A DNA stretch of 64,000 nucleotides from Spirosoma profusum (GTDB taxonomy: Bacteria > Bacteroidota > Bacteroidia > Cytophagales > Spirosomataceae): contig NZ_JACWZY010000018.1 in assembly GCF_014699005.1 (NCBI RefSeq), forward strand, positions 104,712-168,711. Direction: 5' to 3'. This document shows positions 1-8,286 of the stretch, piece by piece. How positions within the stretch are numbered: the stretch's first letter is position 1; every line of letters starts with the position of its first letter. The notes beneath the pieces are model-generated. The model made no database searches, was not told the origin of the DNA, and was given only the letters and a program-made list of their open reading frames with translations. The position numbers and the translations under genes are program-made.

Positions 1-326
1 TTTCTGTTAAGCTTTGAGCAATCAGAAGTCGGTCAAACGGGTCTCTGTGATGCATGGGTAAAGTGAGCAAACGTCGGGTATGCTGAAACGTTACTGGTAG
101 CAACTCAAAGCCATTCTGGTCAATTAAGAAAGGCAAATTATCGTAGTCTGGTTCGAAAGTAAGACTACCCCAGCCTTACTTTGATGGCCATCTCCCACAG
201 TGAGGCAAGACTCACAAAAGAAATATTAGCTGGGTCGGTAATAAGTTGTCTGGCTTTTAACGAAAAGTCTGTTTCATTGCCATTGAGAAACCAGATAAGC
301 GTATGGGTATCAAGGAGCAAGTTCAT
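1..326 (-). pseudogene. PIN-domain (VapC-like) toxin, frameshifted and cut by the window edge
   Basis: Read on the minus strand from the ATG at 326, the frame gives a typical PIN start (MNLLLDTHTLIWF, first acidic residue Asp6) and continues to SLWEMAIKVRLG, where a TAG stop appears just after a run of four C on the plus strand (168-171). Removing one base of that run restores a continuous PIN C-terminal half (SLTFEPDYDNLPF, then HHRDPFDRLLIAQ) with the expected later acidic residues, running past position 1. The gene therefore carries either a real +1 frameshift or a sequencing error. The start overlaps the antitoxin stop by one base (TAATG), as in toxin-antitoxin operons. If the shift is real, the ribonuclease is inactive and the antitoxin is an orphan. 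Confidence 0.75.
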
Positions 327-526
327 TATTGGTAATCGGCGAAGTCATCTAGCGGAGCCTCAAAGTCAGGGCCTATTTTGAACTGCCCTCGAGCGCTACC
401 GAAGACAGGTTTCTTTCGCTCTACGGGAGTAGCCGGCACTTTTCGAGAAATCAGAAACTCAACAAAATCAGCCACTTCTGCCTGATAAGCAGGGGGTAAG
501 GTCTGATATAGTTGAAGATAAGTCAT
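326..526 (-). CDS. DUF2281 family antitoxin (VapB-like)
   Basis: A 66-residue protein with the DUF2281 pattern: an N-terminal helix (YLQLYQTLPPAYQAEVADF) followed by FLISRK and a C-terminal tail ending in a degenerate FGSARGQFKIGPDFEAPLDD. That tail resembles the toxin-wrapping tail of VapB-type antitoxins, which usually reads GSAKGKFKMSDDFDEPLDDF. It lies directly upstream of a PIN-domain reading frame and its stop shares a base with the toxin ATG, which implies translational coupling. In this family the antitoxin neutralises the PIN ribonuclease and represses the operon. A matching -7 element lies 27 bases upstream. The family call is secure; present function is doubtful because the toxin frame is broken. 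Confidence 0.8.
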   Translation of the reverse strand: MTYLQLYQTLPPAYQAEVADFVEFLISRKVPATPVERKKPVFGSARGQFKIGPDFEAPLDDFADYQ

Positions 527-552
527 TTAAGCCGAAGTAATTTGACTAGTAA

Positions 553-560
553 CAAAGATA
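553..560 (-). promoter_or_regulatory. -7 promoter element of the toxin-antitoxin operon
   Basis: On the minus strand the sequence reads TATCTTTG, an exact match to the Bacteroidota -7 consensus TAnnTTTG, 27 bases before the antitoxin ATG. No clear TTTG -33 box lies at the usual spacing, so this is a partial match. Confidence 0.4.
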
Positions 561-597
561 ACAGGTTTGTGACGTAGTAATTGCAGAAAGTAACAGG

Positions 598-2079
598 TCA
601 CGCCGTCTGGCTCCGTTTAGTGAAGTAATAAATAGGAATACCTAAACCGGCAATCAGGAGGCCCATGCCTGTGTTGAAGGTTTTGGTATACAGGAGAATA
701 GCGCAGATAGTCAGGGCTGCAACAATGTACAGGGCAGGTACAATGGGATAGCCGAAAGCGCGGTAAGGGCGCTCCGTATTCGGTTCGGTACGTCGGAGTC
801 GGAACAGACCGGCAATCGTAACCATGTAAAACAGCAGCGACGCGAACGTACAGTAATCGAGTAGATCACCGTATCGTCCTGAAAGACATAAGATTGAGGC
901 CCAAATGCATTGTACCCATAAGGCACGGCCCGGTACTGCATTTTCGTTCAGGTGCGACGCCTGTTTCAAAAACAAGCCATCTTTGGCCATCGCGTAGTAT
1001 AGACGGGCCCCCGCCAGAATCAGGCCGTTGTTGCAGCCAAACGTCGATACCATAATCAGCACTGCCATAATTGCTACTGCTACGTTCCCGAAAACGGTTT
1101 CGACGGCGGCTGTGGCCACCCGGTCAGCGTCGGCAAATTGGATGCCTCGGCCAACAATATCTGTGGCGGTTGGCAAGCCTTTCAGCGGAAGTAACGATAG
1201 ATACGATACGTTGGCCAAAAAGTAAATCGTGGTAACGATGAGCGTCCCGAAGAACAGAGCCAGTGGGATATTACGTCGCGGATTTTTGATTTCGCCCGCA
1301 ATGAACGTTACGTTGTTCCAGGCATCGGCCGAAAACAGTGAACCAATCATCGACGTACCAAACGCCAGAATCAGTGCCATACCCGCCAGCGGAATGACCT
1401 CACCTGTAGCCGATGTCGTGCTGGCTTCCCAGGCGTTGGTCAGGTTGTTCGACAGCAAGCCCGTGCTTAATCCGATGGTGATGCCGATGACAATCAGGCC
1501 CAGCAAAGCAATCAGTTTGGCCGACGTAAATACGTTCTGAATGAATTTTCCACTTTGAACGCCCCGGCTGTTGAGCCAGGTCAGCAGCACCAGACTCGAA
1601 ATGGCAAACAGCGATCCCAGCGTAATTTTCACCGGCCCGAGTGCCAGCAATACGTTGTCGGGGCCGAGTGCCGGAATGAAAACGGCTGTATATTTGGTAA
1701 AGGCAACCGCCACAGCCGCAATGGTTCCGGTTTGGATGACCATGAACACGGTCCAGCCGTAGACGAAACCCGTCAGCGGGCCGAACGCTCGTTGAATGTA
1801 AATGTATTGTCCGCCTGCTTTCGGCATCATACCCGCCAATTCGCCGTAACTGAGCGCAGCCGCTACAGTCAGGACGCCAGTTAACACCCACAGCATCAGC
1901 AGCCAACCCGACGAGCCGAGGTTACGTGCCATATCGGCGGTGACGATGAAAACGCCGGAGCCAATCATGGAACCGGAAACGATAAGGGTTGAGTCGAGGA
2001 GACTCAGTGAACGGTTAAATTCGGTCGGTTCGGCGGTGCTTTCTGCCGGTGAAACAGAATTCGATAGATTTTCGGCCAT
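598..2079 (-). CDS. APC-family amino acid permease
   Basis: A polytopic membrane protein of 493 residues with the first-helix signature of the APC superfamily (STLIVSGSMIGSGVFIV), about twelve hydrophobic segments, and the conserved SYGELAGMMPKAGGQYIY stretch of the L-type amino-acid transporter group. It should import or exchange amino acids across the inner membrane; the substrate cannot be told from sequence. The frame stays open upstream to a TTG at 2112, but I chose the ATG at 2079 because the intervening residues are non-conserved and ATG gives a normal cytoplasmic N-terminus. It is transcribed alone, divergently from the broken cupin gene. Confidence 0.88.
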   Translation of the reverse strand: MAENLSNSVSPAESTAEPTEFNRSLSLLDSTLIVSGSMIGSGVFIVTADMARNLGSSGWLLMLWVLTGVLTVAAALSYGELAGMMPKAGGQYIYIQRAFGPLTGFVYGWTVFMVIQTGTIAAVAVAFTKYTAVFIPALGPDNVLLALGPVKITLGSLFAISSLVLLTWLNSRGVQSGKFIQNVFTSAKLIALLGLIVIGITIGLSTGLLSNNLTNAWEASTTSATGEVIPLAGMALILAFGTSMIGSLFSADAWNNVTFIAGEIKNPRRNIPLALFFGTLIVTTIYFLANVSYLSLLPLKGLPTATDIVGRGIQFADADRVATAAVETVFGNVAVAIMAVLIMVSTFGCNNGLILAGARLYYAMAKDGLFLKQASHLNENAVPGRALWVQCIWASILCLSGRYGDLLDYCTFASLLFYMVTIAGLFRLRRTEPNTERPYRAFGYPIVPALYIVAALTICAILLYTKTFNTGMGLLIAGLGIPIYYFTKRSQTA

Positions 2080-2160
2080 GAGGAAAAGGTTATCCGTACA
2101 AGAAGCGTTCAAATAGGCAAAAAAGCAAATGGCCTTACCGAAAAACTGGTTTAATAGTAA

Positions 2161-2744
2161 CTAGAAGAGTATTTAAATTCGGGTAAGCTCGAACAATACC
2201 TACTCGGTTTGCTGAGTCCCGATGAAATGACTGAGATAGAACGTATCGCTCAGGTGCATCCGGTTGTTGGTGCCGAGTTGATCCGGCTAAGTGAGTATCT
2301 TGCTACGTATGCGACCGTTGAACCGGTTACACCTGGTCCGCAGCTAAAAAATCGGGTGATGAACGCACTGGATCGATTAGGTGAGTCGCCCGCTATCGAC
2401 CTGGATAATCTGCCACTCATTAACGCCTATTCTGATGCCGAACAATGGAAGCGAACGGTTGCGCCTATCCAGCCACCCGACAATTATCGGAACATTTTTG
2501 GCCACGTATTACGTCAGGACGACGAAGTGGAACAACTGCTGATTTGGGTGAAACAGAAAATTGATCCCGAAGCCCATCACGATGAACGGGAGAGTTTCCT
2601 GATTCTGGAAGGGCGCTGCGAATGCTCAATTGGTGGGAACTCGTTCAACTATAGGCGGGCGATTACCTGAACGTACCGGTCGATTCGGAGCATACCGTAG
2701 GGGTTCGTTCGGAGATACCCGTCAAAGCCATTATCCAGCGATGA
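2161..2744 (+). pseudogene. anti-sigma factor / cupin (ChrR-like) remnant
   Basis: The frame reads LEEYLNSGKLEQYLLGLLS followed by PDEMTEIERIAQ, the usual N-terminus of Bacteroidota anti-sigma proteins, then a cupin half (KIDPEAHHDERESFLILEGRC). Two lesions are visible. No ATG or GTG opens the frame after the stop at 2158-2160, leaving only a TTG at 2209 that would remove conserved residues. Near 2655-2660 a single base is missing: the frame runs into TGA, but the next frame continues AGDYLNVPVDSEHTVGVRSE to a proper end at 2744. No partner sigma factor lies beside it. It is probably a decayed gene, though two sequencing errors would look the same. Confidence 0.65.
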
Positions 2745-2770
2745 TTGTCTGAACCGGTTCAGACAATCAT
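2741..2770. terminator. perfect 30-base palindrome between convergent genes
   Basis: Bases 2741-2755 (ATGATTGTCTGAACC) are the exact reverse complement of 2756-2770. The TGA of the cupin remnant (2742-2744) and the TGA of the ABC permease (2767-2769) occupy mirror positions in the two arms. No strong T-run follows either arm, so it may act as a bidirectional terminator or as an mRNA 3' hairpin. Confidence 0.6.
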
Positions 2771-4008
2771 TTTGCCCGGATAGCAATAACCGGATCGAGT
2801 CGGGAAGCCGTGAACGCCGGAATAATACCGGAAAGGATACCGATGACGCTCGACACGCCCAGGCCAAGAAGGATATTTCCCGCGGATAATTGAAGATCGA
2901 GGCTACCTAAATTCATGAACGACAGCAGATAAACCAGGAAAATACCCGCCAGCCCACCAACCAGGCTTAGCAGAACGGCTTCGAACAAAAACTGAAACAG
3001 GATAAAGTAATTTTTCGCCCCCAGCGATTTCTGAATGCCAATAATGTTGGTACGTTCTTTTACACTGACAAACATGATGTTGGCAATACCAAATCCACCA
3101 ATCAGAATCGAAAAACCACCGATCACCCAACCGGCGAGGGTCAGAACAACGAAAATACCACCTATGGCTTTGGCCAGGGCTTCAGGGCGGTTAATGGCGA
3201 AATTATCTTCCTGCAAAGGGCGTAATCCACGTCGGGTACGTAGCAGACCTCGAACTTCGCTCTCTAATTCACCCAGTCCTTCGTCAGTATCGAACCCCTT
3301 GATCGCGATATCGATATCAGGCTTGCCCGAATGAAACATTTTGGCAAAAGCTCCAAACGAAATCAGGCATTTGATGTCGGGGTTTCCGCCTACGTTAAGG
3401 ATACTTTCACCTTTACGTTTCTGCACGCCAATCACCACAAAGTTTAACCCGTTGATTTTGAACGTAGCGCCAATAGGACTCTGACCCGGAAACAGGTTTT
3501 CTGCTACGTCGGCCCCGATAATCGCTACGTTGCGCGATACGTCGATTTCCTGCTGCGTGAAGTAACGGCCCTGTTCGATAGGCACTTCCGAGATTTTGTT
3601 GTAGTCCAACGTAGTACCCTGAATCAGACAGGCCATGCTGTTATTGGCAAATTTCACAGTAACCCGCCCTTTGAAATCCATTGCGACCACTGCCTGCGCA
3701 TTTTCGAGCTTCTCGCTCAGGAAACGGTATTCATTATAGGTAGGTACGGGGCGCTGAAAATACCGCCACCACGGAAAATCATTGCTGAATACCCAGGGCC
3801 ATTTCTGGATATAAATAACTTTGTCGCCGATGAACGAAAGGCTATCCTTGATATTACGTTCGAGCGAATCGACCAGCGTAAACACGGCGATAATCGCGAA
3901 AATACCCACCGTTACGCCCAGGAGTGAGAGCGTAGTACGTAGCAGATTGGAACGTAGCGCCTGCCACGCAAACCGGAAACTTTCGAAAGTCTGACGAAAA
4001 AACTGCAT
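2767..4008 (-). CDS. ABC transporter permease, MacB/FtsX type
   Basis: A 413-residue permease with the MacB layout: one N-terminal membrane helix (SLLGVTVGIFAIIAVFTLV, about residues 28-46), a periplasmic core to roughly residue 280, then three C-terminal helices of the FtsX domain ending in the conserved PAFTASRLDPVIAIR. Proteins of this type couple ATP hydrolysis in a separate subunit to periplasmic work such as lipoprotein release, peptide export or efflux. No ATPase subunit lies next to it, so it must pair with one encoded elsewhere. The substrate is unknown. It is a single-gene unit ending in the perfect palindrome at 2741-2770. Confidence 0.88.
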   Translation of the reverse strand: MQFFRQTFESFRFAWQALRSNLLRTTLSLLGVTVGIFAIIAVFTLVDSLERNIKDSLSFIGDKVIYIQKWPWVFSNDFPWWRYFQRPVPTYNEYRFLSEKLENAQAVVAMDFKGRVTVKFANNSMACLIQGTTLDYNKISEVPIEQGRYFTQQEIDVSRNVAIIGADVAENLFPGQSPIGATFKINGLNFVVIGVQKRKGESILNVGGNPDIKCLISFGAFAKMFHSGKPDIDIAIKGFDTDEGLGELESEVRGLLRTRRGLRPLQEDNFAINRPEALAKAIGGIFVVLTLAGWVIGGFSILIGGFGIANIMFVSVKERTNIIGIQKSLGAKNYFILFQFLFEAVLLSLVGGLAGIFLVYLLSFMNLGSLDLQLSAGNILLGLGVSSVIGILSGIIPAFTASRLDPVIAIRAK

Positions 4009-4104
4009 CTATCGCGGCAATTCTAGTCTATGAAAGTACGAAATGGGCTTTTCATTGCCAAATCCTTTCGGACGGGCGACTGTTTATGGCGGATAAGTGG
4101 TTGG

Positions 4105-4135
4105 TTTGGCGATGAGCGAGATAGCGCTATTTTTG
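4105..4135 (+). promoter_or_regulatory. Bacteroidota-type promoter of ggt
   Basis: TTTG at 4105-4108, a 19-base spacer, then TATTTTTG at 4128-4135 match the -33/-7 consensus (TTTG, TAnnTTTG) exactly. The -7 lies 40 bases before the ATG of the gamma-glutamyltransferase gene. Confidence 0.8.
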
Positions 4136-4175
4136 TACGTAGCAAAATACAACCACCTACCTGAAATGTACTTCT

Positions 4176-5978
4176 ATGAATCAACGCTTTATTCTTTACT
4201 TCTCCGTTCTGCTGCTTGCTGCCGGAATCAACGCCTGTAAAACGCAGTCGCCTACTACGTCGGGTACGTCAGTAACCCAGAGCCAGGGCGTTTATCAATA
4301 CCGCGATGAAGACCCGACCGTTAAACCGTTCTTCTCCGATAGGGTAGGCGTTACCGGACGTAACGGAATGGTCGCATCGGCACATCCCGAAGCTTCTCAG
4401 GTGGGGCTTAGTATTTTACAGGCAGGAGGCAATGCAGTCGATGCAGCTGTGGCAGTACAGTTTGCGTTGGCGGTGGTATATCCGGGTGCGGGAAATATTG
4501 GCGGGGGCGGTTTTATGGTTTATCGCGATAATGCCGGTAAAGCCTACACGCTCGACTATCGGGAAAAAGCACCGGGCAAGGCCAGCCAGAATATGTACCT
4601 CGATTCGGCAGGGAACGTTCGCCAAGGCTTGAGCACGAGCGGGCACCTGGCTAGTGGCGTACCGGGTTCGGTCGATGGGATGGCGGAAGCGCATAAACGA
4701 TTTGGAAAACTGACCTGGGCGCAGGTGGTACAACCCGCCGTCGATTTGGCGGCAAAAGGATTCGCACTCACCGAACGTGATGCGCTGGGCCTGAACCGCA
4801 TCAAAACAGATCTTAACACGATTAATCCGGGGAAAAGCTACTTCCTGAAAAGTACCGTTCCGACGGATACAATCACCTGGCACAAAGGCGATTTGTTTGT
4901 ACAGGCCGATCTGGCGAAAACGATGCAACGTATTCAGTCACAGGGACGAGCCGGTTTTTACGAAGGCGAAACCGCACGACTCCTGGCCGAAGAAATGGTA
5001 CGTGGTAACGGCCTGATAACCGAGGAAGATTTAAAAAATTACCATTCTGCCTGGCGTGAACCGATTCAGGCGAAATACAAAGAATACAACGTAATAACGA
5101 TGCCGCCAACCTCCAGCGGGGGCGTAGCATTGCTGCAGATGATGCGGTTTACGGAACCGTATCCACTACGTCGTTGGGGTTGGAATCGCGACAGTACGGT
5201 GCAGGTAATGATTGAAGCCGAACGGCGTGTTTATGCCGATCGTGCCAAATTTCTGGGCGATCCAGATTTTGTGAAAGTGCCTGTCAGTCAACTCATCAGC
5301 CCTGATTACCTGAAAAGCCGCTGGACGGATTTTTCATGGGCTAAAGCCACCGACAGTCGTAACGTAAAAGGTGGCTCCATTCCCGGCTACGAAAGTCTGG
5401 AAACTACTCACTTTTCGGTAGTCGATAAAGACGGGAACGCCGTTAGCATCACCACTACGTTGAATGGCGGCTACGGCAGCCGGGTTGTTGTGGGTGGCGC
5501 TGGCTTTTTTATGAACAACGAAATGGACGATTTCAGCGTGAAGCCCGGTGTTCCCAACATGTTCGGCTTAATTGGAAATCAGGCAAATGCCATCGCGCCA
5601 AATAAACGGATGCTCTCGTCGATGACGCCGACAATTCTGGAGAAAAATGGTAAACTTTTTATGGTGGTCGGAACACCGGGCGGCTCTACAATTATTACGT
5701 CGGTTTATCAAACCATTCTGAACGTAATCGAGCATGGCATGACCATGCAGCAGGCTGTAAATGCGCTCAAATTTCATCACCAATGGCTACCTGATAAAAC
5801 AATATTTGAGAACGGAGCCTTTTCTGATGCGACTATCCAGGCCTTACAAAATCGTTCTTATGTTCTGGAAAAACTGACCAATACGTTAGGCCGAATGGAC
5901 TGCGTTTTGATACGTCCCGATGGTTCCTACGAAGGAGCCTCCGATCCACGAGCCGACAATACGGCGAGGGGATATTGA
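4176..5978 (+). CDS. ggt: gamma-glutamyltransferase
   Basis: A 600-residue proenzyme of the N-terminal nucleophile family. It cleaves the gamma-glutamyl bond of glutathione and related peptides, releasing or transferring glutamate. The start is a lipoprotein signal peptide (LLLAAGINAC, Cys21), so it is probably membrane anchored in the cell envelope. The large-subunit hallmark GNAVDAAVAVQFALAVVYPG is present. The self-cleavage site is the TTHFSVVDKDGNAV block, where Thr410 is the predicted nucleophile and new N-terminus of the small subunit; the oxyanion residues lie in the MLSSMTPTI block. Length is normal. It has its own promoter and is the only gene in its unit. In glutathione-poor bacteria it may serve peptide nitrogen supply instead. 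Confidence 0.93.
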   Translation: MNQRFILYFSVLLLAAGINACKTQSPTTSGTSVTQSQGVYQYRDEDPTVKPFFSDRVGVTGRNGMVASAHPEASQVGLSILQAGGNAVDAAVAVQFALAVVYPGAGNIGGGGFMVYRDNAGKAYTLDYREKAPGKASQNMYLDSAGNVRQGLSTSGHLASGVPGSVDGMAEAHKRFGKLTWAQVVQPAVDLAAKGFALTERDALGLNRIKTDLNTINPGKSYFLKSTVPTDTITWHKGDLFVQADLAKTMQRIQSQGRAGFYEGETARLLAEEMVRGNGLITEEDLKNYHSAWREPIQAKYKEYNVITMPPTSSGGVALLQMMRFTEPYPLRRWGWNRDSTVQVMIEAERRVYADRAKFLGDPDFVKVPVSQLISPDYLKSRWTDFSWAKATDSRNVKGGSIPGYESLETTHFSVVDKDGNAVSITTTLNGGYGSRVVVGGAGFFMNNEMDDFSVKPGVPNMFGLIGNQANAIAPNKRMLSSMTPTILEKNGKLFMVVGTPGGSTIITSVYQTILNVIEHGMTMQQAVNALKFHHQWLPDKTIFENGAFSDATIQALQNRSYVLEKLTNTLGRMDCVLIRPDGSYEGASDPRADNTARGY

Positions 5979-6022
5979 GGGTTTCTGAACCGAACTGGCG
6001 GCCGACTGACGACTATCGACTA

Positions 6023-7501
6023 TTATTCATGTTTCCATTTCCCCCGCCAGGGGTCGTTCGTCATTTCCTGCGCGTTTTTCAGAGAAGTCAGCAACGTAGC
6101 AAAAACTGTTTTATACGTAGCATTTTTCGCCAGATTGCTACGTTCCTGCGGGTCTTTCTCTAAATCGTAAAGTTCGTATGCGGGCCGGTGTTCATACGCC
6201 TGACGAGGCCGTGGGCCATACTGACTTCTGCCTGATTTTATAAAGCCCTGCCACGTAGCGGAAGACCATAAATCGGCAGCAAACGGGAATGGCAGTGGGT
6301 GCGCCAGATTGTGAATAAGCTTATACCGTTTCGTTACGATTGACCGCATGGGATAATACATAGTGACCTCGTGAAAGGTGTGCGATAAAAACAACGTATC
6401 GGCATTACGTAGCGCGGCTCCATCGAAATAGGGTTTCCAGGATTTTCCGTGAAAAAACGACGTAACACCCCGTTCGCCAAATTCACCACCGCCAGATGGT
6501 CGTTCGGAATTGGCTAACACTGCCGGGTTTAGACCCGCGTAGTCAAGAAGTGTCGGTGCTACGTCGACCCACGAAACCAAGTCGTTGCAAACCGTTCCTT
6601 TCTGTTTGGAAAATGGATTACGCACGATGAGCGGCAAACGAACGCCGGGTTCGTAATGCGTCGTTTTGGCACCGGGAACGGGCATTCCGTTGTCGGAAAG
6701 GTAGATAACAATGGTATTCTCGGCCAACCCTTTTTCTTTCAGCAAATCCAGCAATCGACCAATACCCTGATCCATGCGCGAAACGGATTGATAATATTGA
6801 GCTAGTTCGGCCTTCGTTTCAGGCGCATTGGGTAGAAAAAACGGTACGTTGAGGGAGTCTGGCCCATAGACAGTCTCGCGTACGCCCTCATGACCGTTTG
6901 GCAGATTCCCATGTGGATTTGCCTTGTACGGCAGTTTGTCGCCGTTGCCAGACCGGTGTGGGTCGGTGGGGCAGAAATAAAGAAAAAAAGGCTTGGCTCC
7001 TGCTTTCCCCGGACGGTTTTCTTCCAGAAAAGCAGCGCATTGATTGGCCATCTTTACAGGGTTACTACCATCTTCGTCAAGGGCATTGTCGAACGGATAG
7101 GACGTAGCGGGTGCTACGTGGTATTTGCCAATACGTGTCGTTACGTAGCCGGCCTCATGAAGCATAGCCGGCATCGACTTCAATTCTTCATGCGACCGAA
7201 AATGATGTGTAGCGTGCGCAAGACCGTACTGACCGTTATTGTGGTTATGTCGCCCCGACAGCAATGTAGAACGGCTCGGGCTGCACGACGACGTACTGGC
7301 ATAAGCCCGCGTAAACCGGACACCGTCCTTCGCCAACTGATCTAAATATGGCGTTTTCACTTGCTTATTCCCATAACAGCCTAGCGCCGTCCGATCATGG
7401 TCGTCGCCCACAATCAGTACGAAATTGGGTGTTGGCCGGTTTTGCGCTATTGTGAATCCGGTTTGAAGAACGAGAAGCAAGTGAAAAACGATACGTGTCA
7501 T
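6023..7501 (-). CDS. secreted sulfatase (type I, formylglycine dependent)
   Basis: A 492-residue arylsulfatase-fold protein with a signal peptide (about residues 1-20), the metal-binding start NFVLIVGDDHDRTALGCYG with the DD pair at 33-34, and the modification motif CSPSR with Cys73, which a maturase turns into formylglycine. Further fold motifs are YFCPTDPHRSG and VIYLSDNGMP. It hydrolyses sulfate esters or N-sulfates, and the N-terminal motifs resemble heparan N-sulfatase-like members, so a sulfated polysaccharide is a likely substrate. No maturase or sugar-uptake genes lie beside it. It is convergent with ggt and followed upstream by inverted repeat family 2. Confidence 0.9.
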   Translation of the reverse strand: MTRIVFHLLLVLQTGFTIAQNRPTPNFVLIVGDDHDRTALGCYGNKQVKTPYLDQLAKDGVRFTRAYASTSSCSPSRSTLLSGRHNHNNGQYGLAHATHHFRSHEELKSMPAMLHEAGYVTTRIGKYHVAPATSYPFDNALDEDGSNPVKMANQCAAFLEENRPGKAGAKPFFLYFCPTDPHRSGNGDKLPYKANPHGNLPNGHEGVRETVYGPDSLNVPFFLPNAPETKAELAQYYQSVSRMDQGIGRLLDLLKEKGLAENTIVIYLSDNGMPVPGAKTTHYEPGVRLPLIVRNPFSKQKGTVCNDLVSWVDVAPTLLDYAGLNPAVLANSERPSGGGEFGERGVTSFFHGKSWKPYFDGAALRNADTLFLSHTFHEVTMYYPMRSIVTKRYKLIHNLAHPLPFPFAADLWSSATWQGFIKSGRSQYGPRPRQAYEHRPAYELYDLEKDPQERSNLAKNATYKTVFATLLTSLKNAQEMTNDPWRGKWKHE

Positions 7502-7504
7502 CAG

Positions 7505-7613
7505 AACCGGGATTTAGCAGATTTAGGGATTAAAACAGATTTGTTTTCGCTTTTTTGAAGCGCATAATTAAAAACAAAATCCGGCAAATCCCTAAATCTG
7601 CTAAATCCCGGTT
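7505..7613. repeat. inverted repeat, family 2 (copy a)
   Basis: The arms at 7505-7531 and 7587-7613 are exact reverse complements (core AGCAGATTTAGGGATT). The centre forms a second, weaker stem with T-runs. It starts 2 bases beyond the stop codon of the DUF4142 gene. A second copy lies at 48660-48768, next to an unrelated gene. Confidence 0.85.
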
Positions 7614-7614
7614 C

Positions 7615-8202
7615 TTAATTCAGTACGTTCTTCAATTCTCGGGCTCGTTCTTTGTGCTTCTTATCGTCTTCGAGAATTTTTTTGGCGAACGTTTTGGCTG
7701 CATCGGTAGGGGCGCTGTCTTTGAGATCGTCGGCGACATCGATGGCGTCGTCGTTCGTGCTTGCCATATAATCGAGGTACTGGATGTCGAATTCTGTACC
7801 GGCTGTCATGCCTGTTAGTTTACCCAAATGATTTTTGCTTTTGTTCGATAAGGTAGTGGGCAACGTTACGTTCATCTGCTTGGCCAGCGTCTGAAGCTGA
7901 CGGTCGTCCTGCTGGTGGTCGTTCATCGTCGACTGGGCAAGGGCTCTTACTTCGGGGTTGGTGGCTTTTTTGAGCGCTACTTTGCTGAATTCGTATTCCG
8001 TAAGGCTCGTATTCGCCAGCATGACCATGTATTTCGTTACGTCCTTCGCTTCTTCTTTGGCATCGCTGCCAACAGCAACTGCTTGTTTATCAATACGTTC
8101 CTCATTGATCTTGTTGGCGTTTTCAGTACTGTCTTTCGATGAACAGCCAGCCGCGAAAATTAGACCAATAAGTAGAATCGCTGAGGGGAGATAGGTTTTC
8201 AT
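7615..8202 (-). CDS. DUF4142 lipoprotein
   Basis: A 195-residue exported protein beginning MKTYLPSAILL and carrying the lipobox FAAGC, so it is predicted to be lipidated at Cys20 or nearby and held in the envelope. The remainder is a helical DUF4142 domain (VMLANTSLTEYEFSKVALKK, then LAQSTMNDHQQDDRQLQ), a ferritin-like four-helix fold of unknown function that is common in Bacteroidota. I chose the ATG at 8202 rather than the open frame from 8247, because only this start places a signal peptide at the N-terminus. It is a lone gene between inverted repeat family 2 and the aromatic operon. Confidence 0.85.
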   Translation of the reverse strand: MKTYLPSAILLIGLIFAAGCSSKDSTENANKINEERIDKQAVAVGSDAKEEAKDVTKYMVMLANTSLTEYEFSKVALKKATNPEVRALAQSTMNDHQQDDRQLQTLAKQMNVTLPTTLSNKSKNHLGKLTGMTAGTEFDIQYLDYMASTNDDAIDVADDLKDSAPTDAAKTFAKKILEDDKKHKERARELKNVLN

Positions 8203-8286
8203 ACCACAGGTTTGTTGTGTTATGTATATGAAACCCAAACGGGCCACCCTTGTTCTGAAAGACAGGTTATCACTACGTTAGGGCCG

